From JADHUC01 sp964617665 (GTDB taxonomy: Bacteria; Planctomycetota; Planctomycetia; Pirellulales; Pirellulaceae), in NCBI GenBank assembly GCA_964617665.1, contig CAZUAH010000334.1:1-14865 (forward strand): 14,865 nt of DNA, read 5' to 3'. Both the position numbers and the translations under genes were made by a program. The first letter of the stretch is position 1; every line of letters starts with the position of its first letter. Positions 7,290 to 14,865 of this stretch are shown in pieces. The notes below the pieces were generated by a model. The model saw only the letters and a list, made by a program, of their open reading frames with translations. It had not been told where the DNA came from and made no database searches.

Positions 7290-7317
7290 ATTGTATCGGC
7301 TGTGGCGTCGGTAGCAA
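7290..7317 (-). promoter_or_regulatory. Probable leaderless promoter of the PAC2-mch operon
   Basis: On the minus strand TTGCTA (7317-7312), a 16-base spacer and TACAAT (7295-7290) match sigma-70-type -35 and -10 boxes at 4/6 and 5/6. The expected start of transcription, about seven bases past the -10 box, falls on the A of the PAC2 ATG (7283). No Shine-Dalgarno sequence precedes that ATG, which fits a leaderless message. The assignment rests on sequence alone. Confidence 0.45.
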
Positions 7318-7357
7318 CGATTGTTCGCCCAATAGCCCAGCGGCCCGGTTCCTCCCA

Positions 7358-7387
7358 TTGACATGTCCCGTGTGAGGCGGAAAAAAT
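7358..7387 (+). promoter_or_regulatory. Probable promoter of the MoxR operon
   Basis: A full-consensus TTGACA (7358-7363) is followed after 18 bases by AAAAAT (7382-7387), which matches four of six -10 positions. Transcription would begin around 7393-7395, leaving a leader of about 45 bases that contains the strong AAGGAG ribosome binding site. The region is shared with the divergent PAC2 promoter, and the two -10 boxes are about 87 bases apart. Confidence 0.4.
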
Positions 7388-7424
7388 CGTCAGTTTGGCT
7401 TTCCGAACCGCCGCTCGTTACCAC

Positions 7425-7430
7425 AAGGAG
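7425..7430 (+). promoter_or_regulatory. Ribosome binding site deciding the GTG start of moxR
   Basis: AAGGAG lies eight bases before GTG at 7439-7441. It fixes this non-ATG start, since no in-frame ATG occurs close by and the MoxR N-terminal helix (VQQIKDQVAEKADLL) begins directly after it. Confidence 0.8.
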
Positions 7431-7438
7431 CCCAACCC

Positions 7439-8428
<990 letters not shown>

Positions 8429-8430
8429 CC

Positions 8431-9318
8431 ATGAGCGAACAACGGGTTGCCGAGATACTGAAGAAAGTCCAGCGCATCCAGATCGTGGCCAATCGCACGG
8501 TGAACGATCTGTTTGCCGGCCAATACAAGAGCGTCTTTCGCGGCCGCGGGATGGAGTTCGACGAGGTGCGCGAGTATCAGCCGGGCGACGATATTCGTAC
8601 CATCGACTGGAACGTCACGGCGCGCACCGGCGATTGTTTCGTCAAGCTGTTCTGTGAAGAACGCGAATTGACGGTGCTGTTTCTGGTCGACGTATCGGCA
8701 TCTGGGGTATTCGGTTCGACCCAGCAATCCAAGCTGGACTTGGTGGTCGAGGTGGCAGCACTGCTGATGTTCTCGGCATTGAAAAACAATGACAAGGTTG
8801 GCCTGATCAAGTTCTGTGATGACGTGATCGAATTCCTGCCGCCGAGGAAGGGCAAATCGCATGTGCTGCACATCATCCGGCAGTTGATCGATGTGCGACC
8901 AATCGCTCGCGAGACGAATCTTCAGTCGGCGCTGGATTTCCTGAATCAGGTGCAGAAACGTCGCGCCGTGGTGTTTCTGATCAGCGATTTCCTCGGCCCC
9001 AGTGCTCGTCGGTCATTGGCAATCACGAACAAACGACACGACCTCACTGCCATCACCGTATCGGATCCACGCGAGCATGCCTTGCCCGACGTGGGTTTCA
9101 TATCGTTGATGGATGCCGAGACGGGCGAGGTAATCGAGGTGGACACGCGTCACCGGGCGGTGCGGGCCATGTTCGAGACGCGAACGATCGAGCATGACAA
9201 CGCTCTGTCGGACGAACTGAAGAAGACGGGCGTAGACCAGTTGGCGATCGACACGCGAGGAGACTACCTGGCCAGCCTACGTCGGTTTTTTGACATGCGA
9301 GAGAAGCGATTTCGATAG
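8431..9318 (+). CDS. DUF58 domain protein, MoxR partner
   Basis: This 295-residue protein has the DUF58 signature REYQPGDDIRTIDWNVTAR (47-65), followed by a VWA-like core with a partial MIDAS motif DVSAS (87-91) after LTVLFLV. The C-terminal helix ends in SLRRFFDMREKRFR, as in many family members. No signal peptide or membrane helix is evident, so it should be cytoplasmic and may carry the MoxR ATPase to its target. Genes of this family almost always lie directly after moxR, as here with a two-base gap. The exact biochemical role of the family is not established. Confidence 0.93.
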   Translation: MSEQRVAEILKKVQRIQIVANRTVNDLFAGQYKSVFRGRGMEFDEVREYQPGDDIRTIDWNVTARTGDCFVKLFCEERELTVLFLVDVSASGVFGSTQQSKLDLVVEVAALLMFSALKNNDKVGLIKFCDDVIEFLPPRKGKSHVLHIIRQLIDVRPIARETNLQSALDFLNQVQKRRAVVFLISDFLGPSARRSLAITNKRHDLTAITVSDPREHALPDVGFISLMDAETGEVIEVDTRHRAVRAMFETRTIEHDNALSDELKKTGVDQLAIDTRGDYLASLRRFFDMREKRFR

Positions 9319-9351
9319 GTTATCTAAACGTGACATGGGGATTTCGTTGGG

Positions 9352-10749
9352 ATGAGCGAAGAGAATAGACCTCAACTGAGCCTCGGAACGCCGCCTGGAA
9401 AGTTGAAAAGACAGGCCGCTGGCGGCACAGGTAAACTGGTCTGGGTTCTGATTGGGCTGCAAGTACTCACGATCTGTTTTGTCGTGTTGCTGCTGCAAAA
9501 GAAGGGCGATGTGACAACCGGCGTGGCGAAGACCGCAGACGAAGATCTTCGGGCCGTCGCCATGGAATTGGAGAACAAGAGCCTTGCCCGCGAATCAGCC
9601 CGTGCGTGGGAGAAATATCTGGACGAGACGCCGAATGTCGAAGACCGCGCGGAGATTCTGTATCGCGTCGGCAAGCTCTATCTTCAGGCGGAAGAGTACG
9701 GACCGGCAGCGGCGGCTCTCGTGCGATGTGAACAAGCCGCCGGCGGAGACGAAGAGTTGAAGCGGAAGATCGGAACGCAGCTCGTCACGTGTCTGCGGCG
9801 GTTGGGCCTGTACGGAGAGGTGGGACGCGAGCTTTCCCGCCGCGTGGAAACCGGCGCTGACGATGTTGGCCAAGGCAAGGCACTGGCCACGCTGGCGGGC
9901 GAGACGCTTACCGATGCGGACTTGGATCGCATGATCGAACACCGCGTGGATCAAATGCTGGCCATGCAGGGCGCAACGGGCGACGAGCAAACGAGGCAAA
10001 TGCTGCTAAAGCAATTCGCCGCACCGCAAATGCGGGAACGCTTGTTTCAGGAGTTGCTCCAACGAGAATTATTCACACGACGTGCACGCGAGTTGAAACT
10101 GGATCAGGACGAAGAGTTTGTCCGTGGCAGGCGAGCTTTGGAGGAAGATTTGTTGGCAGGGCGTTTTCGCGCCGACCAATTGGGGACGATCCGGCCGACC
10201 GACGTGGACTTGCAGGCATACTACGAAACGCACAAAGAAACGTATCAGCAGCCGGAATCGGCAGAAGTTATTTTCTTCAAGCTCCAAGAGGGCGAAGACA
10301 GTTCGGCATTACTGAAAGACATCGAGTCGGAGGACGACTTCAAGAAGCTGGCTGCTGAACGACAGACCGACGACACGGGTGAAACTTCAGAAAGCCCCAG
10401 CGACACGTTGACACGGGGGCGTGATCATCCGGAACTGGGTGATGTGGAGCAGCTGTTTGGCTTGGAGGTGGGCAAGTGGACCGACAAACCGCATGAAAAC
10501 GGCGATGGTCGTTACTTGGTGCTGCTCCAAAGCAAGACACAGGCACGAACCTTGCCCTTTGAAGAGGTGCGGCGACAGGTCGAAGCAGAATACCGTGGCC
10601 GCAAGGAGCGGGAACTGTCGGAGAAACTGTTTCGCGACTTGATGGCTCGGTACGACGTCAAAATCCACGAGGTTCAACCCTCGACCGACGACGAGGGTGA
10701 GAATCCGGATGACAAAAACAAGAAAGCCGACGAGCAAGAGAAGCCCTGA
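9352..10749 (+). CDS. Membrane-anchored TPR / parvulin-like (PpiC/SurA-type) protein
   Basis: This 465-residue protein has a short cytoplasmic start, one membrane helix (about 28-49), and an exported body. TPR-like helices cover about 63-165, with one clear repeat at AEILYRVGKLYLQAEEYGPAAAAL (100-123, shown in part: ILYRVGKLYLQ). Helices at 185-290 resemble a SurA/PrsA chaperone region, and a PpiC-like segment runs about 300-395. The parvulin active-site His and the GGDLG loop are missing: the first strand reads AEVIFFKL, and the later strand pattern ends in GRYLVLLQSK. Prolyl isomerase activity is therefore doubtful and a chaperone or scaffold role is more likely. The C-terminus is a charged Asp/Lys/Glu tail. 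GGGGAT lies nine bases before the ATG. The stop overlaps the next start as TGATG. Confidence 0.85.
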   Translation: MSEENRPQLSLGTPPGKLKRQAAGGTGKLVWVLIGLQVLTICFVVLLLQKKGDVTTGVAKTADEDLRAVAMELENKSLARESARAWEKYLDETPNVEDRAEILYRVGKLYLQAEEYGPAAAALVRCEQAAGGDEELKRKIGTQLVTCLRRLGLYGEVGRELSRRVETGADDVGQGKALATLAGETLTDADLDRMIEHRVDQMLAMQGATGDEQTRQMLLKQFAAPQMRERLFQELLQRELFTRRARELKLDQDEEFVRGRRALEEDLLAGRFRADQLGTIRPTDVDLQAYYETHKETYQQPESAEVIFFKLQEGEDSSALLKDIESEDDFKKLAAERQTDDTGETSESPSDTLTRGRDHPELGDVEQLFGLEVGKWTDKPHENGDGRYLVLLQSKTQARTLPFEEVRRQVEAEYRGRKERELSEKLFRDLMARYDVKIHEVQPSTDDEGENPDDKNKKADEQEKP

Positions 10750-11807
10750 TGCCAGTCGTGAGTGCCAAATCGTTCGTAGTACCGGCTTCAGCCGGCTTTT
10801 TCCGCCTAGAGGCGGGACTACGAACATGGTGTATTTCGGCGTTCTTCTTGTCCCTCGCGTTCATCGGCTGCACGCCGTCTGAAGACGACGGAACAACGAA
10901 GTCCAAACCGAAAGTCGCGCGTACGGAGGTCGAAAATGGTCCGGTACACGTGACAGTGGAAGTCGCACCACATCCGGCGCGGCTTTCTGATGAGCCGACA
11001 ATGACTCTGACGATCGACTACCAACAGGGCGTTAAGGTCGACAAACCGCCGTTTGGCGAAGCCGTGGGCGATTCTCTTGTTATTCTCGACTTTCGGGAAC
11101 CTTTGCCCGAGACGAACGAGGGCCGAGAAATCATGCGGCAGATCTATACGTTGGAGCCGACCCGGACCGGAGAGTTGCAGATCGACCCGATTGTTGTCTC
11201 CTTCAGCGATGAACGCAGCGAAGGGGACGGGAGACCACACGAGATTGAGACCGAAGCGCTGACGCTCGAGGTCACCTCGATCATTGCGGACGAGGCGCCG
11301 TCTCTGGACGATCTGGAAGAGATCCAAGGCCCGGTCGCATTGCCAAAACCTCGCTCTACGGCTTTGTTGTGGATGGTCGTGGCGTGTCCATGCTTACTGC
11401 TGGCGGGGCTAACCATTTGGCTAGTGTTACGTCGGAAGTCGGCGCAGCCGGAGAAGGTGCTTTCGCCGCAGGAGCTGGCGTACCTGGAACTGCAACAGAT
11501 CATTGATGCCGAACTTAGCGAGCGTGACGTCAAGGCTTTTTACGTCGAGTTGACCGGTGTCGTACGCCGCTACATCGAACGAACAACAGGGGTCCATGCC
11601 CCCGAACAGACGACGGAAGAGTTTCTGCGGGAGATCGGGGCGGGCGAAGTGTTTTCGGGCGACGACAGCGAGCGTCTGGGATCTTTCCTGGAGGCAGCCG
11701 ACCTGGTCAAGTTCGCCGCCCACCAGCCCACCGCGCATGATGTTGAGGAGAGCTTCAGGCGGGCGAAAGTCTTCATCGGCTTGGAAACGCAGGAGGCGGC
11801 GGTATGA
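10749..11807 (+). CDS. BatD-like domain fused to DUF4381-like domain, membrane protein
   Basis: This 352-residue protein has a signal-like hydrophobic stretch at 27-40 ending in FIGC (Cys41), an approximate lipobox. Residues 64-178 form a beta-rich BatD-like region (VHVTVEVAPHPARLSDEPTM and the later YTLEPTRTGELQIDPIVV). A single membrane helix follows (204-228), then a cytoplasmic helical domain (238-345) of DUF4381 type with AYLELQQIIDAE and FYVELTGVVRRYIER. BatD proteins accompany BatA/VWA and MoxR. Residues 8-26 are encoded by a palindromic repeat (10772-10825), giving an unusually long N-region before the hydrophobic core. The start overlaps the preceding stop (TGATG) and the end overlaps the next start (ATGA), so all three are translationally coupled. 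Confidence 0.85.
   Translation: MPVVSAKSFVVPASAGFFRLEAGLRTWCISAFFLSLAFIGCTPSEDDGTTKSKPKVARTEVENGPVHVTVEVAPHPARLSDEPTMTLTIDYQQGVKVDKPPFGEAVGDSLVILDFREPLPETNEGREIMRQIYTLEPTRTGELQIDPIVVSFSDERSEGDGRPHEIETEALTLEVTSIIADEAPSLDDLEEIQGPVALPKPRSTALLWMVVACPCLLLAGLTIWLVLRRKSAQPEKVLSPQELAYLELQQIIDAELSERDVKAFYVELTGVVRRYIERTTGVHAPEQTTEEFLREIGAGEVFSGDDSERLGSFLEAADLVKFAAHQPTAHDVEESFRRAKVFIGLETQEAAV
10772..10825. repeat. 54-base cloverleaf palindrome inside the BatD-like gene
   Basis: Perfect 9-base arms GTTCGTAGT (10772-10780) and ACTACGAAC (10817-10825) enclose two hairpins: CCGGC-TTCA-GCCGG (10782-10795) and CCGCC-TAGA-GGCGG (10802-10815). The fold is a three-way junction, or cloverleaf, typical of REP/MITE-like genomic palindromes. 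It lies wholly inside the reading frame of the BatD-like protein, just after its start codon, and contributes about 18 in-frame codons without introducing a stop. Genome copy number is unknown from this window, but the shape and its separateness from the surrounding coding sequence suggest an inserted element. Confidence 0.75.
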
Positions 11808-12880
11808 ATCTCGGTGCTTTTCGCCTCCAAGATCCGTTTTGGCTGCTGCTCTGGATACCGGTGCTTGCAATCGGCCTGCTGGGGATCTGGCGCGGGCGAC
11901 AGACGGCCGTTCTCTACTCCAGTGTGCAACTTCTGAAGGGGCTGCCGGTCACCATGATGCAGCGGATCAAATTCCTGCTGCCCTTCGTGCGGCTGTTCGG
12001 CCTGGCGATCATCGTATTGGCACTGGCTCGGCCACAACGCGGTCTGCACGAATTCCACGTGAGCACCGAAGGCATCGCCATCCAGATGTGCATTGACCGC
12101 TCCGGTTCGATGCGAGCCATGGATTTCGAGGTCGACGGCGAGCGTGTTGATCGTTTGGAGGCCGTCAAGGATGTCTTCCACGACTTTGTGGACGGCGGCG
12201 GCAGTCTGCCCGGCAGACCCAATGATCTGATCGGTTTGATTTCGTTCGGCGGTTTTGCCGAAGGCAAGTCACCCCTGACGCTGGATCACGGGGCGCTGCT
12301 CGAGGTTCTGAAATCCGTGGAAATCCCCGAACCGATCGAAGCTTTGAGGAAGGATCCGCGGTATCTACGCATGCTGGAAGAAGAGATGCAGACGGCAATC
12401 GGCGATTCGGTGGCGTTGGCTGTCGACCGTTTGAAGGACGCCAAGGCGAAAAGCAAGGTGATCATTCTGTTGTCTGACGGCGAAAACACAGCCGGCGTCG
12501 TTTCGCCGGAGGACGCTGCGAAGGCTGCCAAGAGCTACGGCATCAAGATCTACTCGATCGGCGTCGGCACCACGGGGCGAGCGCCGTTTCCGGCCAGAGA
12601 CCTCTACGGACGGACTGTGTTGCAGTCGCAATCGGTCCGGTTGGACGAAGAGGCCCTGAAAATGCTTGCCAAGACAACCGATGGCAAGTACTTCAATGCA
12701 AAGAGTACACAAGCTCTTGAGGAAGTGTACGTCGAGATCGACAAGCTGGAGAAGACCGTATCCGAAGGGCGGCTGTACACCGAGTATGTCGAACTTTACC
12801 AGTGGTTCATGCTGCCAGGATTAGGACTGGTGATCCTGGAGATTCTCCTCGCCAGCACACGATTTCGGTCGCTTCCGTAG
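11804..12880 (+). CDS. VWA domain membrane protein, BatA-like
   Basis: This 358-residue protein has the BatA/BatB plan: two N-terminal membrane helices (about 10-29 and 58-75), a cytosol- or periplasm-facing VWA domain, and a C-terminal helix (335-352). The MIDAS is complete: DRSGS (98-102), Thr197 in QTAIGDS and LSDGENT (223-229, Asp225), so metal-dependent ligand binding is expected. LQDPFWLLLW near the N-terminus and YGRTVLQSQSVRLDEEAL are typical of the family. In Bacteroides, Bat proteins are linked to aerotolerance, and elsewhere similar sets aid assembly of exported complexes. It overlaps the BatD-like gene by four bases (ATGA) and ends the operon. No second VWA gene (batB) follows: the next gene is convergent. 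Confidence 0.94.
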   Translation: MNLGAFRLQDPFWLLLWIPVLAIGLLGIWRGRQTAVLYSSVQLLKGLPVTMMQRIKFLLPFVRLFGLAIIVLALARPQRGLHEFHVSTEGIAIQMCIDRSGSMRAMDFEVDGERVDRLEAVKDVFHDFVDGGGSLPGRPNDLIGLISFGGFAEGKSPLTLDHGALLEVLKSVEIPEPIEALRKDPRYLRMLEEEMQTAIGDSVALAVDRLKDAKAKSKVIILLSDGENTAGVVSPEDAAKAAKSYGIKIYSIGVGTTGRAPFPARDLYGRTVLQSQSVRLDEEALKMLAKTTDGKYFNAKSTQALEEVYVEIDKLEKTVSEGRLYTEYVELYQWFMLPGLGLVILEILLASTRFRSLP

Positions 12881-12922
12881 AACGTGCAGACCAGCTGTTT
12901 GCCACCATGACCCCGGGGCCAG
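12881..12922. other. Short convergent gap between the VWA and S1C-like genes
   Basis: These 42 bases separate two converging genes. They contain only a short palindrome CCCCGGGG (12911-12918), with no U-run on either side, so I see no convincing intrinsic terminator. Termination may be Rho-dependent or may happen inside the opposing gene. Confidence 0.5.
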
Positions 12923-14287
12923 CTATCGCGACTCCTGGGACAGTTGCTTCTTCAACTCGTCGAGTTGATCTTGAAGCGAGCGGAGAATCGCGTCTGTCTG
13001 TTGACGCTCCTGCTGTTCGCGCGTCAAGCGGTCCTGCAGGTACTGGATGGCACCGCGATAGCGGTCCAGAGCCTTCTCCAGCAACTGGATCTTCTCCGCT
13101 GACGTCATGGTGCGGTTTTCCGGCGGCTCGGGATCGGGCAAACCACCCGGCGCAAACACCTCGCGAAGTGTATTCCGTCCGCTGCGAGACGCGTACAAGC
13201 CCTCGCCGACCTTTTCCACGTCCAGTTTGGGCTGAACGTATTGTCCGAGATTCGCAAACGGTGCCGAAGGTAACTCCATGCCCCCGCCCAGCACGACTTC
13301 GACCACGCGAACGTCGCCTTGTTGGTCGATGACAAACTCCATTTTGTCGCCTGGCTGCTTGTACAACATGGAGCGAACGGCCTGGTAGACCGAACGTATC
13401 TTGACGCCATCGGCGGCCAGCACCGTGTCGCCCACCTGAATTCCCGCCTTCTCAGCGGGGCTGTTGTGATGCACTCGCGATACGACGATGCCTTCGGGGC
13501 TCCCGTCCAAGACCATCCCGACAGTAGGCCGGCGACGTTTCAGGATGGTGACTGATTGGTCGCTCGTACCTTCTTCAACTGTACGGATGAGTCGTTTCAC
13601 GTGACGCACCGGGACTGCGTACGTCCAGCCCCGGCTGCCCAGTTGCTGGTCCGCGGCGACGACGATGCCAAGCATTCTCCCGTCGCCATCCACCACGCCT
13701 GCACCGCTCGACGTTTCGGCTGTGCGCAAATCGCATTGCAGTAGCGGTGGGTATGCTGCTCCGGCCAGTGTGCGATCCACGGCGCTGACGATTCCGAATG
13801 AGACACTTGGCTGTTCCGTACCCCATGCCGCTGCACTCAACACCCACGATCCGACGTCGGGCTGTGAATCAGCCGATTCGATCGCGGAAAGACTCTGTTC
13901 GCTCGTCTCGATTAGCGCAAGTCCAGTGTATTCGTCCAACGCTCGAAGCCGCGCTGTGGTCTGCTCCCCGCCGACGATCGTGATGCGAATCTCCGAATCA
14001 GACGCGGCATAGATGGGCGTGACCACCAGTTTGCTGCTGACGGCTATTCCTGAACACACGGTAACGGACGGTTTGGCCTTGGAGCCGACTTCCGTGTTCG
14101 ATCTGTCGCCCTCGGTTGCGTCACGAGCATTCTGATCGGGAAGCGGGTTTCGAACGCGGACGGTAACCGTAGCCGCGCGAAGCTTGCCAGCTGCTTCCTC
14201 CAGCGCGGGCAGTTCACCTGCTACGACCGTTGGCGTGCAAACGGCGGTGAGCAGCCAGGTAGTGACGATATACAAAACGGTACGCAT
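12923..14287 (-). CDS. Secreted S1C trypsin-fold / PDZ protein, probable pseudoprotease
   Basis: Counting from ATG 14285-14287 (454 residues; GTG at 14296 would add three), residues 1-23 form a signal peptide ending TVVA. Residues 40-235 have the HtrA-type trypsin fold: SGIAVSSKLVVT (79-90), DEYTGLALIE (118-127), TSSGAGVVDGDGRMLGIV (192-209) and YAVPV (223-227). Compared with HtrA, the catalytic His (TNAHV) is Tyr93 and the catalytic Asp (TDLAV) is Gly122. Ser194 remains, but the GNSGGP loop is altered. Proteolysis is therefore unlikely. A PDZ domain spans 254-333 (GIVVSRVHHNSPAEKAGIQ at 266-284), and a coiled coil spans about 395-451. This looks like a periplasmic binding or scaffold protein. 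It directly follows a one-helix membrane protein gene. Confidence 0.88.
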   Translation of the reverse strand: MRTVLYIVTTWLLTAVCTPTVVAGELPALEEAAGKLRAATVTVRVRNPLPDQNARDATEGDRSNTEVGSKAKPSVTVCSGIAVSSKLVVTPIYAASDSEIRITIVGGEQTTARLRALDEYTGLALIETSEQSLSAIESADSQPDVGSWVLSAAAWGTEQPSVSFGIVSAVDRTLAGAAYPPLLQCDLRTAETSSGAGVVDGDGRMLGIVVAADQQLGSRGWTYAVPVRHVKRLIRTVEEGTSDQSVTILKRRRPTVGMVLDGSPEGIVVSRVHHNSPAEKAGIQVGDTVLAADGVKIRSVYQAVRSMLYKQPGDKMEFVIDQQGDVRVVEVVLGGGMELPSAPFANLGQYVQPKLDVEKVGEGLYASRSGRNTLREVFAPGGLPDPEPPENRTMTSAEKIQLLEKALDRYRGAIQYLQDRLTREQQERQQTDAILRSLQDQLDELKKQLSQESR

Positions 14288-14296
14288 CGCGATCAC

Positions 14297-14851
14297 TCAA
14301 ATCGAAACGCTAGACGTTGCCGATTGCTCCCGTTCCCATAGATCCAGCAGGCCTTCAAGTTCGGGGCCGGACACGTCCTGGAGGAACACGGCAGGAGTGC
14401 TTTCGATGGACGGTTCCCCGTGGTAGTCTGCCGGTTGCATATCCACATTGGTCACGCCGACCGAGTGCGAAGGCGCCGCTGGCGAGACGTTGTCCTCGAC
14501 GATCCTCGATGGCGAGATCCCCGATGGTGATTCGGTGACCAGCGTGTGCGTATCCGATGATTGCTGCACAAGACCATTGACCAACGGCCAAGCCGCGAGG
14601 GCCAGCAGCAGGCTGGCGACTGCAGCTGTCGTGTACCAATACGCGCGTGCTCTTGTCGGCTTCGCATCAGGACTAGCTGCCCGAAATCGTATGTCATCAT
14701 CGTTGCTGCATGCGGGATACTGCGCCGCAAGCATGTCGGCATCGCTTCTCAAACGTTCTCCCAGCGCCGTCAGATCGTCTGACAACACAAGATCGCCCGC
14801 TTCGTCCATCGGCGGTTGATCGGGAGGAATCACTCGGTGCCTAAATCGCAT
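14297..14851 (-). CDS. Single-pass membrane protein, possibly anti-sigma-like
   Basis: This 184-residue protein has an acidic cytoplasmic N-terminal part (1-65), a basic stop-transfer start KPTRARAYWY (64-73), one membrane helix (about 74-93, ASLLLALAAWPLV) and a Ser/Pro/Glu-rich exported tail of about 90 residues. The layout fits an anti-sigma factor of the kind encoded beside ECF sigma factors, but no zinc-binding HxxxCxxC motif is visible, so the assignment rests only on architecture. GAGGA lies eight bases before the ATG. Its stop TGA (14297-14299) lies directly before the GTG/ATG starts of the S1C-like gene, so the pair is probably coupled. A hypothetical membrane protein is the safe call. 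The gene upstream is cut off by the window edge. Confidence 0.75.
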   Translation of the reverse strand: MRFRHRVIPPDQPPMDEAGDLVLSDDLTALGERLRSDADMLAAQYPACSNDDDIRFRAASPDAKPTRARAYWYTTAAVASLLLALAAWPLVNGLVQQSSDTHTLVTESPSGISPSRIVEDNVSPAAPSHSVGVTNVDMQPADYHGEPSIESTPAVFLQDVSGPELEGLLDLWEREQSATSSVSI

Positions 14852-14865
14852 GGATCAGATCCTCG

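Noticed and set aside
7284..7424. N-terminal extension of the PAC2 protein up to 7424
   Set aside because: The residues are Arg/Tyr-rich with no family match, the frame would reach the moxR ribosome binding site, and a promoter lies inside it just before the internal ATG.
12911..12918. CCCCGGGG palindrome as a bidirectional terminator
   Set aside because: It has no loop and no U-run on either side, so it does not resemble an intrinsic terminator.
14841..14865. Possible C-terminal tail (EDLIHAI, then TAG) of an upstream minus-strand gene
   Set aside because: Only seven codons are visible, and another frame with TGA at 14855 fits equally well, so no call can be made.

Overview
The window looks like chromosomal DNA from a planctomycete, most likely near the Pirellulales. 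This is inferred from gene content and not from a marker gene. The clues are moderately high GC, a Tat-exported Gfo/Idh/MocA oxidoreductase, a secreted formylglycine-generating-enzyme-like (FGE-like) protein, tetrahydromethanopterin (H4MPT) C1 chemistry in a bacterium, long palindromic repeats, and a MoxR/DUF58/VWA operon. I found no rRNA, tRNA, CRISPR array, transposase or phage gene.

Layout. Positions 1-236 hold no gene I can support. Positions 237-4406 are on the minus strand. Transcription order is an FGE-like secreted protein, an ApbE-type FMN transferase, a 212-base gap filled largely by a palindromic repeat, a Tat-signal Gfo/Idh/MocA oxidoreductase, and a small four-helix EamA/SMR-type membrane protein overlapping it by 7 bases. 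A two-hairpin, U-tailed terminator (4458-4508) separates this group from the next. Positions 4518-7283, also minus, encode a PAC2-family protein, methenyl-H4MPT cyclohydrolase (Mch) and a RimK-like ATP-grasp ligase, an H4MPT-linked C1 cluster. A divergent promoter region (7284-7438) follows. Positions 7439-12880 are a tight plus-strand operon: MoxR AAA+ ATPase, DUF58 protein, membrane-anchored TPR/parvulin-like protein, BatD-like/DUF4381-like fusion, and a VWA (BatA-like) membrane protein. Positions 12923-14851 are minus again: a one-helix membrane protein of anti-sigma-like layout, followed by a secreted trypsin-fold/PDZ protein that has lost two residues of its catalytic triad.

How the genes work together. 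The MoxR operon probably builds a membrane-bound assembly device: the ATPase and DUF58 act in the cytoplasm, the VWA and BatD-like proteins at the membrane, and a parvulin-like chaperone outside. Mch acts in formaldehyde/formate interconversion, and the ATP-grasp ligase probably helps make or glutamylate its cofactor. The FGE-like, ApbE and S1C-like genes all concern exported proteins.

The most unusual points are a 54-base cloverleaf palindrome read in frame through the signal region of the BatD-like gene; three apparently degenerate enzymes (parvulin-like, S1C-like and FGE-like); a PAC2 gene heading the Mch operon behind what looks like a leaderless promoter; and a parvulin-like protein inside a MoxR/Bat operon.
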